64,000 nt of DNA, from the NCBI GenBank assembly GCA_009746045.1, contig RPFO01000744.1, positions 161,001-225,000 of the forward strand. Reading direction: 5' to 3'. The DNA comes from Mesostigma viride (Eukaryota > Streptophyta > Mesostigmatophyceae > Mesostigmatales > Mesostigmataceae). Numbering within the stretch: the stretch's first letter is position 1; each line of letters starts with the position of its first letter. Below are positions 32,601-44,115 of the stretch, one piece after another. A program made the position numbers and the translations under genes. Below the pieces are notes generated by a model. The model had not been told where the DNA came from, searched no databases, and worked only from the letters and a program-made list of their open reading frames with translations.

Positions 32601-35247
32601 CACAACCCTGCAGCAGGCAAGCAGGCAAGCAGGCGAGCAGGCGAGCAGGCGAGCAGGCGAGCAGGCGAGCAGGCGAGCAGGCGAGCAGGCGAGCAGGCGA
32701 GCAGGCGAGCAGGCGAGCAGGCGAGCAGGCGAGCAGGCGAGCAGGCGAGCAGGCGAGCAGGCGAGCAGGCGAGCAGGCGAGCAGACGAGCAGGCGAGCAG
32801 GCGAGCAGGCGAGCAGACGAGCAGGCGAGCAGACGAGCAGGCGAGCAGGCGAGCAGGCGAGCAGACGAGCAGGCGAGCAGGCGAGCAGGCGAGCAGGTGA
32901 GCAGGTGAGCAGGTGAGCAGGCGAGCAGGTGAGCAGGTGAGCAGGCAAGCAGGCGAGCAGGCAAGCAGGCAAGCAGGCAAGCAGGCAAGCAGGCAAGCAG
33001 GCAAGCAGGCAGGCAAAGGGGTTTGTGGGCCCGCATGCCAGCGACGCGCATGACTGCATCATCAACGGCGGTCCGCGCACGCCTACGCACCTCGCTGACC
33101 AGGATCATGGATATGCTGGACCCGAACGAATGGAGGTTGGACTCCGAGCCCAGCATGTGGCCCCAGCCATCATCGTCACTGGCATCGGCTGCATCCCCGA
33201 CAGACCTGGCAAAAGTAGGTGGGGGTAGCAACAAACGTGACAAATCATCGAAGCCCGCCGAGTGGTTAAGGTGTGCTGACCGTGGCACAGGCCACAGTTG
33301 GGGGTAGTTTGACCCACATTCAAGGGCTTTTCTCCGACTGAAGGGTTCAAGTGCTTTCCTCCGAGTGAAGGGTTTGTCCCCATATTGACCTTACTTGCTG
33401 GTTCTCTTGAGCTTTCCCTATGACGTTTCTTTAAGCGCCTGTCTCCTGCAAGACCTATACAGCAAGGTACAGGTTCCTCTGCTGTCTAAGACATGCCAAA
33501 CCCACATCTGCCACACCCAGCCCCCTAGCTACCTGCCCTGGAATGCTATCCCCACTTGCTATATGATAAATGGGCCCCCCTTCAGCAGGCTTGCTGTTGA
33601 ATAACTCTTCGACAATATGTTGCCTGTCTTGTCATTATTCGTTATGCCATCTCTCATGATACTAGTTTTCGTGAGCTTTTCTCTTCACAATGCCTTCCTG
33701 TCAGGATGCCTTTCTCATTTAAAAATGCCTTTATCTCTTCACATGCTTTTTTCCTCGCCATAATAATTTATCTCAACCTGCTTACGTGCATGTACCTATC
33801 CCTGTGGTGGCTTCCACCTTTCCAGTCATGCTCCCTCGCATCTATCCACTTGCTCCACTTACCCACCCTTATATTGATGAAACTTTTCTCTGCCCTGGTT
33901 GCATCCATCTAACCATCCTTCCTTCAAACAATTTTCCTCTTGCCCTTGCAGCCACCTACCCATCCTTCCTGTCACACCCCTTCCCTTTTGTCCTGCTTGC
34001 ACATCCACCTACCCATCCTGCTGGCTCTTCTGCCGCATCTGCTCGCGGTAGTGCTCCTTAATGATCTCGGACGCGCGCTGGTCCCTGCGCAGGCCCGCCT
34101 CTGGGTCCAGGATGACCTGAACCATTGCAGATGACAGCCGTTGCAGATGCAGGCGAATGAGAAGACAAACGCCATCCAGGTTTGATTAAGGAGCGGGAGC
34201 ATGCAGATTGAGCTACCATGCATCCTCATGTCATTACATGTAGTAGTAATCAACTTACAAGGCTTAATAGGCAGCATTTTACTATAGAAATGATATCATA
34301 GAGGCCAAAAGTGGTGCGAAGCTTTTTCACTGCCATTAGGGTCAAGGTTTTGGGGCAGGAAGGCTGTAGACCACCCCAGACCCCCTAACTCGGCAGGACA
34401 TGGCTGTCTAACTTGGACTCCTAAAACAAAGGGTACTTAACATAGATCATGCCTGGAATGGCGAATAAATAGTACAGAGCGCTGGGCATCGAATGGGATA
34501 TGACGTTCGGTGGTGGAATAACTCTGATCCTTAACTTGTGTGAGTCTTGTGTGGTAAATACAATCAAAAAGCATTCTATTCTTTCTCTTGAAGAGTCGTA
34601 TCCTAACGGCTAGCAAAGCCGCAGTTACTCAAACCTCTAACGGAGCCAGCTACATGGTGCATGATTGTATTCAGCTATACGCCCCATGCCAGCACCTGTT
34701 GCCAAGCGCTGCAAACTTGACACTTTTTCTTGCGATCATGATTAAACCCAGTTTTCAAACTATTGCTCTGCTTTGCATACTTCCATTCACCTGGACAGAG
34801 CTTGCACTGCCCGTACAACGATGGGGTAAGTGGCGCCTTGCCAAAGCGCTGTCAACAGGGTGGGAAATGGTCAAATCATGATCAAGTCACTCAACAAAAC
34901 CATTTATTCCCTACAAGGAAGCTAACCATTCAAAACAGTCTCAAAGTTGCTGTTGTCCGGCCATGCAGAACATAGCATTTGCATGTGCTCGAACTTGAAC
35001 TACTGAATCCAAGCGATGAGGTTGGTCCTTGCAAAGCCAAGAGATGTATACACAGAGCGCACACATGTGTAGTGGAGATATGGAAGGCTGGCGGCTCAGG
35101 CATTTGACATTGGCAATCTAAACTTGAGCATGATAACCTGTTTGTGTTCCATGGTATATTGCCTGTCACCCCCCTCCACCTTCTCCAAATGCAAGGCCAG
35201 GAGCAGCAAGGTACCTTTCGTGAGGACGCCACATGCCTCGCGGTTGA
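29635..35247 (-). CDS. GDT1/TMEM165 (UPF0016) family cation/proton antiporter-like membrane protein, multi-exon
   Basis: Exons joined by phase: 34116-34013, 33205-33091, 32123-32025, 31336-31264, 30855-30776, 30224-30138 and 29886-29635 (TAG). A further upstream exon at 35247-35170 is possible and the true start was not found. The first signature spans an exon junction, SMILVSE|LGDETFIIAALMAMRH. Then come VLSTGLGLVVPNLISRK, LYTLFGLRLLWIAWKS with an acidic TAEEVEE linker, and the second signature AFILTFIAEWGDRSQIATI followed by TVGATVGHSICTGLAV. Two E-x-G-D repeats in a six-helix protein define the family, which moves Mn2+/Ca2+ against H+ in Golgi or chloroplast membranes. GDET rather than GDKT is the plant Golgi-type form. 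A charged segment (LRRDQRASEIIKEHYREQ) precedes the first helix. Localisation is inferred. Confidence 0.88.
30230..30420 (-). repeat. Tandem copies of the exon 6 acceptor pyrimidine tract
   Basis: On the minus strand the acceptor of the 30224-30138 exon is preceded by CCTGTGTGCTGCCACCTGCC. Near-copies of TGTGTGCTGCCACCTTTCC recur about four more times up to 30420 at 35-40 bp spacing. They lie in the GDT1-like intron. Confidence 0.7.
30520..30800 (-). repeat. 100-bp repeats carrying copies of an exon end and splice donor
   Basis: The donor of the 30855-30776 exon reads GTGGAAGAG|GTAAGC on the minus strand. Plus-strand CTTACCTCTTCCAC occurs at 30571, 30671 and 30771, exactly 100 bp apart. Each unit carries about 35 nt of exon-like sequence (AGTCTACCGCTGAGG) plus the GTAAGC donor. 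Only the 30771 copy joins the unique exon. Confidence 0.9.
32125..32330. repeat. ~117-bp repeat, two copies
   Basis: GAATAGGGGGTAGGGGATA-like units with GGGATGGGGATTGGGGATC and GGGACATG occur twice upstream (minus sense) of the SE-LGDETF exon acceptor, forming its pyrimidine-rich tract on the minus strand. Confidence 0.75.
32612..33013. repeat. Octanucleotide array (GCAGGCGA)n
   Basis: About 50 units with GCAGACGA, GCAGGTGA and GCAGGCAA variants clustered toward the right. It fills the intron between the GDT1-like exons 33205-33091 and 32123-32025. Open frames (ARLLACSP-type) are artefacts. Confidence 0.97.
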
Positions 35248-36504
35248 CTGGAATAAATGTTGGAAAGCACACAAAACGGAAGAAAGCGGTACCATGCGCG
35301 GAAAAGTTCAGTTTATAAAACTAATTTTCCAGCCAAGTAACTTTTTCGGCGAGCGGTGAGGGTGACGAAGGCATCAGGAATTGACAAGGAGCTATGGGAA
35401 GACAGCCTATTCAAGTCAACGTCAGGGCCACAGGTTTTCACCACAAAGGCTGGCTGTCGATGGCAGTGGGTCATAGCAGTCAGAATAACAACGAGCACAC
35501 TAGCACGTGCAGCAAATCTACGAGAGGCACGGAAACTCGCAATCCTCCTGCGTCGCCTGTGAGACCAATATAGTAGTGGGGGCAGAAGCATACGTCAAAA
35601 GATGTACTTTGCACATTATCCATACGACAACTTGCACATCATACCTGCAGATCTCCTTGGTCGAGCGCACCCCAGGCGCCTTCTGCCGCCAGCAGTGTTA
35701 AACAAAGAAATAGTAGGACAGAAGAAGATTTACTAACTCTACCTTTCCAAACACTGCCCATGGCTGCGGAGATTATACTGCAGCTATTGTTTATCGGTAT
35801 CTGATGACAGGCTCCTGATGACTACCAGCCCAAGCAAAAGCGCTCCATGCGTAATTCAAATGCTCTTTGTAACTGCAATATTTCTAACTGGCAGCATCAT
35901 GGCACTTGCCGGGCTCAATTCAAGCGTATTTATTCATAGCAACGTGGTTTGCACGCGATTTGCAGTGTATACAGCCTCATGGAAAGCTGATCCGTTTTCC
36001 GCGTTTAGTTACTTCGTGCGGTGGGAAACTAGCCCGGAATGTGCTGGTGTTTCATTACGAAAACACTCGCCGACTGCGAGGCTGCCAAGTTGGCACGGGG
36101 CGACGTCCCCTAGCCCGTTTCAAATGATGCCAGCTGCACGTTGCAGGGTTAACAACTCGGCAAGCGGCTGCTTCGGAAATAGCTCCTGGCAGCACGCGCC
36201 GCGCCATCTACAACGTCGAGTTTTGCCGCGAGATCAAGAGATTCTGGGAACGGAAAGTGGAAACAGCAATTACAGCAGTTACAGCACGATCATGTATGGC
36301 GATTCGCAACTTGCAACCGCTATCTATTATCTAATGAATAGGAACTTTGGGCTATGTTACCTACGTCAGTCTAGACACTGTATTTGTCCTTGGGTACGGA
36401 GTGACGACTGACGAGTCCGCAGGAGATATTTTGCGGCGCGGGAACCAAAGTGGATCCCCAGATTCCCCAGTGGGCTTGTAGAAAGTAGAAAGCCAGAGCT
36501 GCTG
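35248..36504. other. No supported gene
   Basis: A 197-codon frame at 35818-36411 (+) has a hydrophobic stretch near its N-terminus (VIQMLFVTAIFLTGSIMALA) but no recognisable domain or conserved feature. A minus-strand segment near 35655-35692 has splice-like borders (GGCAG|AAGG to CTGCAG|GTATGA) and might be a 5' exon of the GDT1-like gene. Neither is firm. Confidence 0.25.
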
Positions 36505-37239
36505 CTTCTGTAGGGTATTTCTTATTCCGGGGCCCAATGGCCGGCGCCGCGCCAGACTCGCCCGCCTTTGGGCTTTGTGTCACACTTTGGGCGTCTTGGA
36601 ATTTGGCTTTGGGCGTCTTGGAAGTTGGCTTTGGGCGTTTGCTCTTTTGGCAGATTTCTACACTACACTGGTACTACGTAAAAAAGCACAGACTGGTGCG
36701 GCGTAACATTTTTAAACTTGGTAAAATTACCGCCGCACATCCAGCCAGAACTGGACAAGGTGATGGCCGCAAGTAGTCGTTGCTGGGCTATCGTATTTGT
36801 AGCATGGGGCGTTTCACCGAGTCTACGGTTAGCATGATGGGGAGGATTCCTAACCTTCATTATGTGGGTTAAGTAGGGGTGCTCATAGTGGCCGGTTTCC
36901 CTCGCTTCCTTGTAAACCAGGCTCTGCGTCAAGATCACAGACGACCGGGTAAGTAGTTGTTCCAGTCTGTTCTAGTTTGTATGACGCCTGCTATTAGGCG
37001 TTCTTGTTATTGTCGTTCATCATCGCCGTGACCGTCGTGGCCAGCAGCGTGCTTTTTTTACATACCGGATGGTGTCGACTTGTTTATTGATAGCGCATTG
37101 GTGAATATCGCTGCATGGAGGAATATCGGCTACAACCCGCGGGAAAGTGCTGGCTCCAATGTTCTTTTTGTATGCAGGATGACGGCACTGCCAAGCCGGA
37201 GACGAATATGACGCACGTTATAATGCCAGTCATTCAGAC

Positions 37240-38560
37240 CGACTGCGCGACTGGTTGTGGGATACGGCTTGTTCCTGGTTGTGGGATGCACGTTCCTGGT
37301 TGTGGGATACACGTTCCTGGTTGTGGGATGTGTTCCTGGTTGTGGGATGCACGGTCCTGGTTGTGGGATACTTGTTCCTGGTTGTGGGATACACGTTCCT
37401 GGTTGTGGGATGTGTTCCTTGTTGTGGGATACTTGTTCCTGGTTGTGGGAAACACGTTCCTGGTTGTGGGAAACACGTTCCTGGTTGTGGGAAACACGTT
37501 CCTGGTTGTGGGAAACACGTTCCTGGTTGTGGGATGTGTTCCTGGTTGTGGGAAACACGTTCCTGGTTGTAGGATACTTGTTCCTGGTTGTAGGATACTT
37601 GTTCCTGGTTGTGGTATACACGTTCCTGGTTGTGGGAAACACGTTCCTGGTTGTAGGATACTTGTTCTTGGTTGTGGGAAACACATTCCTGGTTGTGGGA
37701 AACACGTTCCTGGTTGTGGGATGTGTTCCTGGTTGTGGGAAACACGTTCCTGGTTGTAGGATACTTGTTCCTGGTTGTAGGATACTTGTTCCTGGTTGTG
37801 GTATACACGTTCCTGGTTGTGGGAAACACGTTCCTGGTTGTAGGATACACGTTCCTTGTTGTGGGATACTTGTTCCTGGTTGTGGGAAACACGTTCCTGG
37901 TTGTGGGAAACACGTTCCTGGTTGTAGGAAACACGTTCCTGGTTGTAGGATACTTGTTCTTGGTTGTGGGAAACACGTTGCTGGTTGTGGGATAGTCGTT
38001 CCTGGTTGTGGGAAACACGTTCCTGGTTGTAGGATACACGTTCCTGGTTGTGGGATACACGTTCCTGGTTGTGGGAAACACGTTCCTGGTTGTGGGAAAC
38101 ACGTTCCTGGTTGTGGGAAACACGTTCCTGGTTGTGGGATACACGTTCCTGGTTGTAGGAAACACGTTCCTGGTTGTAGGATACTTGTTCTTGGTTGTGG
38201 GAAACACGTTCCTGGTTGTGGGAAACACGTTCCTGGTTGTGGGAAACACGTTCCTGGTTGTAGGATACACGTTCCTGGTTGTGGGAAACACGTTCCTGGT
38301 TGTGGGAAACACGTTCCTGGTTGTGGGAAACACGTTCCTGGTTGTGGGAAACACGTTCCTGGTTGTGGGATACACGTTCCTGGTTGTGGGAAACACGTTC
38401 ATGGTTGTGGGAAACACGTTCCTGGTTGTGGGATACACGTTCCTGGTTGTGGGAAACACGTTCCTGGTTGTGGGAAACACGTTCCTGGTTGTGGGATACA
38501 CGTTCCTGGTTGTGGGAAACACGTTGCTGGTTGTGGGAAACACGTTCCTGGTTGTAGGAT
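37240..38560. repeat. 21-bp minisatellite, ~60 copies (left arm)
   Basis: The unit is GTTCCTGGTTGTGGG plus AAACAC or ATACAC, with 18- and 24-bp variants (ATACTT, ATGT). All frames are open in places, which explains the 460-codon artefact. Confidence 0.95.
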
Positions 38561-38599
38561 AGTCGAGCCTAGTTGTGGGATGTGTTCCTGGTCCAAATA

Positions 38600-38868
38600 T
38601 AAAGGGGCACGGGAATTAGCGATAGCAGAGGGGGCTCGGGAATAACGTTAGCAGAGGGGCACGGGCACTAACGTTAGTGAAGGGGCACGGGCACTAACGT
38701 TAGCAGAGGGGGCTGGGCACTAACGTTAGTAAAGGGGCACGGGCACTAACGTTAGCAGAGGGGGCTGGGCACTATCGTTAGTAAAGGGGCACGGGCACTA
38801 ACGATAGCAGAGGGGGCTGGGCACTAACGTTAGTAAAGGGGCACGGGCACTAACGTAAAGTCTTTACC
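38600..38868. repeat. Array with palindromic AACGTT cores (left arm)
   Basis: AGGGGCACGGGCACTAACG and AGGGGGCTGGGCACTAACG alternate at about 26-bp spacing. The reverse-complement array in the right arm is about three times longer. Confidence 0.9.
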
Positions 38869-41569
38869 ACAAGGGTTTGCTCACATGACGCTCGGGATCG
38901 CTTGGGACCTATTTATGGTAACGTGAGATAGGCCAGCTTTGAGAAAGCGAGGTAGTAAATCTATAACTTGGGGGAGAGGCCGGGTTTTGAGGAATCTACT
39001 ACTGCATTAAACTAATTTACATAAAAACCTTTGAAATAAATGTCTTTTTGTGAATGCATGCAGACCGTGACGTCATGGTGGGAGGTCAAAGCTCCTCTCT
39101 TGGTGTTCGGGAAGATGCCCGGACCTGCATTGAGGACTTGACAGGTGAATCGTGATGTATGTTTTATACACATGAATAACAACCTAACAATGTTGTTGAT
39201 TTGTTCGCATTTGATTGTAGTATCATTTAAGTTTTTGTAAGTTGTTCTCTACCTGAACTACATGCCGGATTGCTTTTTTGTACATGGCCATATATTTTTG
39301 CTCACAGGAAATCACACACAAATTGTCCAATACACATGACCATGCACCCACACATGATGTCGATCGGTTCTCGGTTTGGTAGTCTCGGTAAGGTATACTT
39401 TTTTTTGTTAATTTACATATGTCAAGAATGGCACACACATACGCTTAGCAGAACGCGGGTTTATTACCAGGGGCGTGTTTGGCATGTTCCCAAGTCCGAT
39501 AATATCTTCTTGTCTTCCTTTGTATGCATGCAGGCCCTGACCTAGAGGTAGAAGGAGCAGGTATACCGGGAAGACACCGCCACACCTGACGTGGGACGAA
39601 CGAGCGCGACCTGTGCGACATCCTCCTGTGGCTCAAGTGCTGAAGAAGAGTTGCTCGCGGTTGTGTTAACCCATTCCCGATACCGATACAGATGTCCAGC
39701 ACTAAAGGGCCTCTATGGAGCTTTTATTGAGAAAAACGTGGCAACTTGCACAGCGATGGAGTGTAGGGTAGAGGGTTGTAGACCCGCCCTGCGCACGCCT
39801 GTGAGGGTGCTCCGATATGTAGTGTGCATCCTTTGTGTGTGTTATCATTAGTTGGCCTACTCACTACCAAGTGGGAGTGTAATTGTTCGTGGTGGGAGTC
39901 CTGCCTTGGATGCCGTCCGCCCCGGCAAGCCCTCCTCCAGGCAGTCAGGGGAACCACCATTGGGGGGAGGTGGCTCAATTGATGGAGGTGGTAAGCCCCT
40001 GCACCGATTGGCTAGTCGGTCGAATCCCACCTGATGACGTAACTCTCACTGCGTAATGCATGGGAAGCTAATTGGTGGTGGCATAGTCATGGGATGCGTA
40101 GGTCTACTTCATGATTACCCGCTATTTTACTTTGTTTTTATCGTGGTCCTCTCTACTGCTGCAAGGGGCTCCCTACCTGTTGGGGGCGGGGGGGGCGGGT
40201 TATCTTTGTTAGTTACGCCGTCTCTCAGTGGCGTTACGTCCGTTCGATATGGACTTGCCTACAGAGGGTGGTACTGACGTGTTGATCGGGAGTTCCGGTT
40301 GAGCCTGTGATTCGGGGTTCTTTGAACGTAGTTTCTTCTATACGTGAATGCGGGAACAAGAGGCCGCTGGATGAGCGGCTTATATGTCGTAGTGTTTTCT
40401 CGTTGCTGTTTGGCTAGAGCTTTTGTGATTAGTAGATGCAGTATAGTGCATGGTTGAAAAATGAATTAAATAAAATGTGCGTTCCGCGCTTGGGTTGATT
40501 ATACCCGGGCGGAACGGGGCGTGAGGTGCAGTGCCCCTGAAAAGAACAACCTACGCATTATTTAATACTAGCCGTGCAGATTCGGGATATTCTACCCCCG
40601 GTCTGTACGGTTAGCGTCTTACTAGCATCACTGAACATAAGGGTTTAATGACGTCAGTTAGCTAGGGATAAGGGAGGTTTTGCGACTAAAAGCCGCTCTG
40701 GCTGGTTTTGTCGGCCTCTTTCTTTGCTCCCCACCCACCCACCCTTGTCTTGGTTGCCTCTAGGGCAACGTACTTCATGAAGGGCCTTGAACGGCGTGCC
40801 TCCGGGCATGTCAATAGTGTCACATGTATGCTTCCACTTATTGTTTTAATGAAGATGCTGGTTTTTGTGGGAGCTACGTGGGACATGAAACATTATTTTT
40901 CAATTTGCGGTGGTTGATGAAGCATGACTATATGGTTGTACCTCCTTGATATGCTGTATAGTTTTCGGAAGACACCGACGCACGGCTGACACGCATGGTT
41001 GACACTATACGTACCAACTTGATTATTTGGGTGGTTATGCCCTTTCATACGGCTTCACGATGCATAGCTTTACATTTCCCTTCCTTATTTAAGTGAATGA
41101 CATGGGGAGACATGCTGTAGGACTTGGCTCACTTTGCCTGAGCAAGGTGTGACAATTAATTCACCGCTATAAATGTGAATGGACCAAGTTCGTCGAAACG
41201 GGGAAATAACGTTACTTGATACTAGATTTAGGGAGGTCCTGTGTTCGTAACTTGCTGGTAGCTACTGTGGTTTCTCATTTTCGGTGTTGTCCGTGGAATC
41301 TCATATTTGGGCAGCTAGCCCCATGCACGTTGAGCGCTTACTGACAACAATACAAGATTTAGACGCGTAGGGGGGCAAGAATCAATTGTGCGTCGGCACG
41401 GTAGCTTGCATCATTCACGATTTGTGCGTTTCAATCGAAGGGCATCTACTTAGTTCGGCAGAGCAACGGGGGTTGTTTAGTTAGTAGTTAGTTAGTACTT
41501 ACTTAGTTAAAATAGTTAGTCAGTTAGTTAGCTAGTGAGCTAGTTAGAACTTGATAGGTAGGTCAGGTA
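38869..41569. other. Central region of the long-TIR element, no gene recognised
   Basis: Short open frames only. A tRNA-like stretch at 39966-40032 (GGTGGCTCAATTGATGG and GGTCGAATCCC) has A- and B-box-like sequences but does not fold convincingly. Near 41470-41560 there is a degenerate TTAGTTAGTTAG tract. Confidence 0.35.
39966..40032 (+). other. tRNA-like A box/B box pair, possible SINE or tRNA relic
   Basis: TGGCTCAATTGATGG resembles an A box and GGTCGAATCCC fits the B box consensus about 40 nt downstream. The acceptor and T stems pair poorly, so I do not call a functional tRNA. Confidence 0.3.
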
Positions 41570-41890
41570 GGTAGGTAATTAATTAATATTTTTTAAGATT
41601 AGACTCGCGCTCCCGTTGGGGAGTCACGGAGCCCGAACTGCCTTTCATCCCTTTGTTTGCACAACAGGAAGGAAGGTCAGAGACCCCCTTTCTCCTTCAT
41701 GCTAGAGGCATGCCACAGCTGCGTGACTCCCAAACGGGAGCACGAGTCTAATTAATTAATTAATTAATTAATTAATGCCACAGCTGTGCACAATCGGACA
41801 CGCTAAACGATCCTGCAAGATCTGTGGGTGCAATGAGACCCATGTGAGCTTATCATAACAAGGAGCGTGGGCAAGTAATGTGAGCATAGC
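41570..41890 (-). mobile_element. Family B retroelement 3' fragment with nested minimal insertion
   Basis: Minus-oriented tail (ATTAATTAATATTTTTTAAG), hairpin at 41610-41623, then 3' UTR matching 25213-25450. It is interrupted at 41722-41774 by a 53-bp plus-oriented insertion. Confidence 0.8.
41722..41774 (+). mobile_element. 53-bp retroelement insertion consisting of 3' hairpin plus tail
   Basis: CGTGACTCCCAAACGGGAG, then CACGAGTC and a (TAAT)n tail. Perfect 12-bp target duplications, ATGCCACAGCTG, lie at 41710-41721 and 41775-41786. Uninterrupted family B copies confirm the empty site. It is the extreme 3' end of family B and nothing else. Confidence 0.9.
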
Positions 41891-41994
41891 CAAGACGTAG
41901 CATCATTGGATGTACAAGGAAATATTTAATAGCTCTATCTTGATGTGCGTGTAGGAATAACTGCATGGAGGAATAACGGCGAACATGTGAAGGA

Positions 41995-42150
41995 ACAAGT
42001 ATCCCACAACCAGGAACGTGCATCCCACAAGCAGGAACGAGTATCCCACAAGCAGGAACGTGTTTCCCACCACCAGGAACAAGTATCCCACAACCAGGAA
42101 CGACTATCCCACAACTAGGAACGTGTATCCCACAACCAGGAACAAGTATC
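41995..42150. repeat. Short block of the 21-bp minisatellite in reverse orientation
   Basis: Eight units of ATCCCACAACCAGGAAC-type sequence (with CAAGCAGG and CCACCAGG variants) inside the element centre, separated from the right arm by another array. Confidence 0.85.
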
Positions 42151-42535
42151 CTCTGCCGGCAGTGCCACCCCATGCAAGACCCCACAAGCCGTCCTTGCAT
42201 AAAGGGGACATGCAGTCATCACAAGGAGTGGTAACTGCCGGCAGTGCCACCCCATGCAAGAACACACAAGCCGGGGACATGCAGTCATCACAAGGAGTGG
42301 TGACTGCCGGCAGTGCCACGCCATGCAAGACCCCACAAGCCGTCCTTGCGTCAAGGGGACATGCAGTCATCACAAGGAGTGGTAACTGCCGGCAGTGCCA
42401 CCCCATGCAAGAACACACAAGCCGGGGACATGCAGTCATCACAAGGAGTGGTAACTGCCGGCAGTGCTACCCCATGCCAGAACCCACAAGCCATCCATGC
42501 AATCATCACAGGGAGTGGTAACTGCCGGCAGTGCG
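42151..42535. repeat. 69/84-bp alternating tandem repeat, five copies
   Basis: Units begin CTGCCGGCAGTGCCACCCC and end TCACAAGGAGTGGTAA. A 15-bp segment (GTCCTTGCATAAAGG type) is present in alternate units, giving a 153-bp higher-order period. Confidence 0.85.
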
Positions 42536-42540
42536 TGGCC

Positions 42541-43290
42541 CTAACGTTAATTCCCACAACCCCTCTGCTAACGTTAGTGCCCAGCCCCCTCTGCTAACGT
42601 TAGTGCCCCCCCCTCCTTTGCTAACATTAGTTCCCACACCCCTCTGCTAACGTTAGTGCCCGTGCCCCTTTACTAACGTTAGTGCCCATCCCCCTCTGCT
42701 AACGTTAGTGCCCGTGCCCCTTTACTAACGTTAGTGCCCAGCCCCCTCTGCTAACGTTAGTGCCCCCCCCTCCTTTGCTAACATTAGTTCCCACACCCCT
42801 CTGCTAACGTAAGTGCCCTCCCCCCCCTGCTATCGTTAATGCCCACCCCCTTCACTAACTTTATTCCCACACCCCCTCTGTTAACGTTAGTGCCCGCGCC
42901 CCTTTACTAACGTTAGTGCTCGTGCCCCTCTGCTAACGTTAGTGCATGTGCCCCTTTACTAACGTTAGTGCCCAGCCCCCTCTGCTAACGTTAGTGCCCG
43001 TGCCCTATTACTAACGTTAGTGCCCGTGCCCCTCTGCTAACGTTAGTGCCCGTGCCCCTTTACTAACGTTAGTGCCCAGCCCCCTCTGCTATCGTTAGTG
43101 CCCGTGCCCCTTTACTAACGATAGTGCCCAGCCCCCTCTGCTAACGTTAGTGCCCGTGCCCCTTTACTATCGTTAGTGCCCAGCCCCCTCTGCTAACGTT
43201 AGTGCCCGTGCCCCTTCACTAACGTTAGTGCCGGTGCCCCTCTGCTAACGTTATTCCCGAGCCCCCTCTGCTATCGCTAATTCCCGTGCC
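42541..43290. repeat. Array with palindromic AACGTT cores (right arm, expanded)
   Basis: CTGCTAACGTTAGTGCCC and TTTACTAACGTTAGTGCCC alternate over about 750 bp with CCGTGCCCC/CAGCCCCCT spacers. A few cores have become ATCGTT or ACATTA. Confidence 0.93.
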
Positions 43291-43309
43291 CCTTTATATT
43301 TGGACCAGG

Positions 43310-44115
43310 AACACATCCCACAACTAGGCTCGACTATCCCACAACTAGGAACGTGCATCCCACAACCAGGAACGTGTATCCTACAACCAGGAACGTGTAT
43401 CCCACAACCAGGAACGTGTATCCTACAACCAGGAACAAGTATCCCACAACCAGGAACGTGTATCCTACAACCAGGAACGTGTTTCCCACAACCAGGAACG
43501 TGTTTCCCACAACCAGGAACGTGTATCCTACAACCAGGAACGTGTTTCCCACAACCAGGAACGTGTATCCCACAACCATGAACGTGTTTCCCACAACCAG
43601 GAACAAGTATCCTACAACCAGGAACAAGTATCCCACAACCAGGAACGTGTATCCTACAACCAGGAACGTGTTTCCCACAACCAGGAACGTGTTTCCCACA
43701 ACCAGGAACGTGTATCCTACAACTAGGAACGTGTTTCCCACCACCAGGAACAAGTATCCCACAACCAGGAACGTGTTTCCCACAACCAGGAACACATCCC
43801 ACAACCAGGAACAAGTATCCTACAACCAGGAACACATCCCACAACCAGGAACGTGCATCCCACAACCAGGAACGTGTATCCCACAACCAGGAACAAGTAT
43901 CCCACAACCAGGAACACATCCCACAACCAGGAACGACTATCCCACAACCAGGAACGTGCATCCCACAACCAGGAACAAGTATCCCACAACCAGGAACACA
44001 TCCCACAACCAGGAACGACTATCCCACAACCAGGAACGTGCATCCCACAACCAGGAACAAGTATCCCACAACAAGGAACACATCCCACAACCAGGAACGT
44101 GTATCCCACAACCAG
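43310..44115. repeat. 21-bp minisatellite, ~38 copies (right arm, reverse)
   Basis: Units of CCCACAACCAGGAACGTG plus TAT/TTT/CAT. Reverse complement of the left-arm array but about 40% shorter and with a different variant order. Confidence 0.95.

Larger units (their letters stand above)
36513..38868 (+). repeat. Left long inverted repeat arm
   Basis: About 725 bp of unique sequence, then a 21-bp array (37240-38560), then a short array with ACTAACGTTAG cores (38600-38865). The unique part matches the reverse complement of 44115-44846 with few differences. Confidence 0.9.

Noticed and set aside
33250-33300. tRNA-Ser/Leu-like A box (GCCGAGTGGTTAAGG)
   Set aside because: No matching B box or acceptor stem follows. 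It lies inside a GDT1-like intron and is probably a relic or chance.
35818-36411. 197-codon frame with a hydrophobic segment
   Set aside because: No recognisable domain, no splice or neighbour context, and ordinary length for chance in this GC range.
36400-36450. Hammerhead-like core CTGACGAG with a CCGCA/TGCGG stem
   Set aside because: The GAA strand is not directly after stem II and no stem I or III closes around it. Not a credible ribozyme.
36663-36938. 91-codon frame conserved in both transposon arms as a gene
   Set aside because: Conservation is explained by near-identity of the arms. No domain is recognisable.
37230-38645. Open frames of 437 and 462 codons
   Set aside because: Artefact of the 21-bp (multiple of three) minisatellite in the transposon arm.
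37240-44115. Regularly spaced repeats resembling CRISPR arrays
   Set aside because: Units are contiguous minisatellites without unique spacers, in a eukaryotic transposon.
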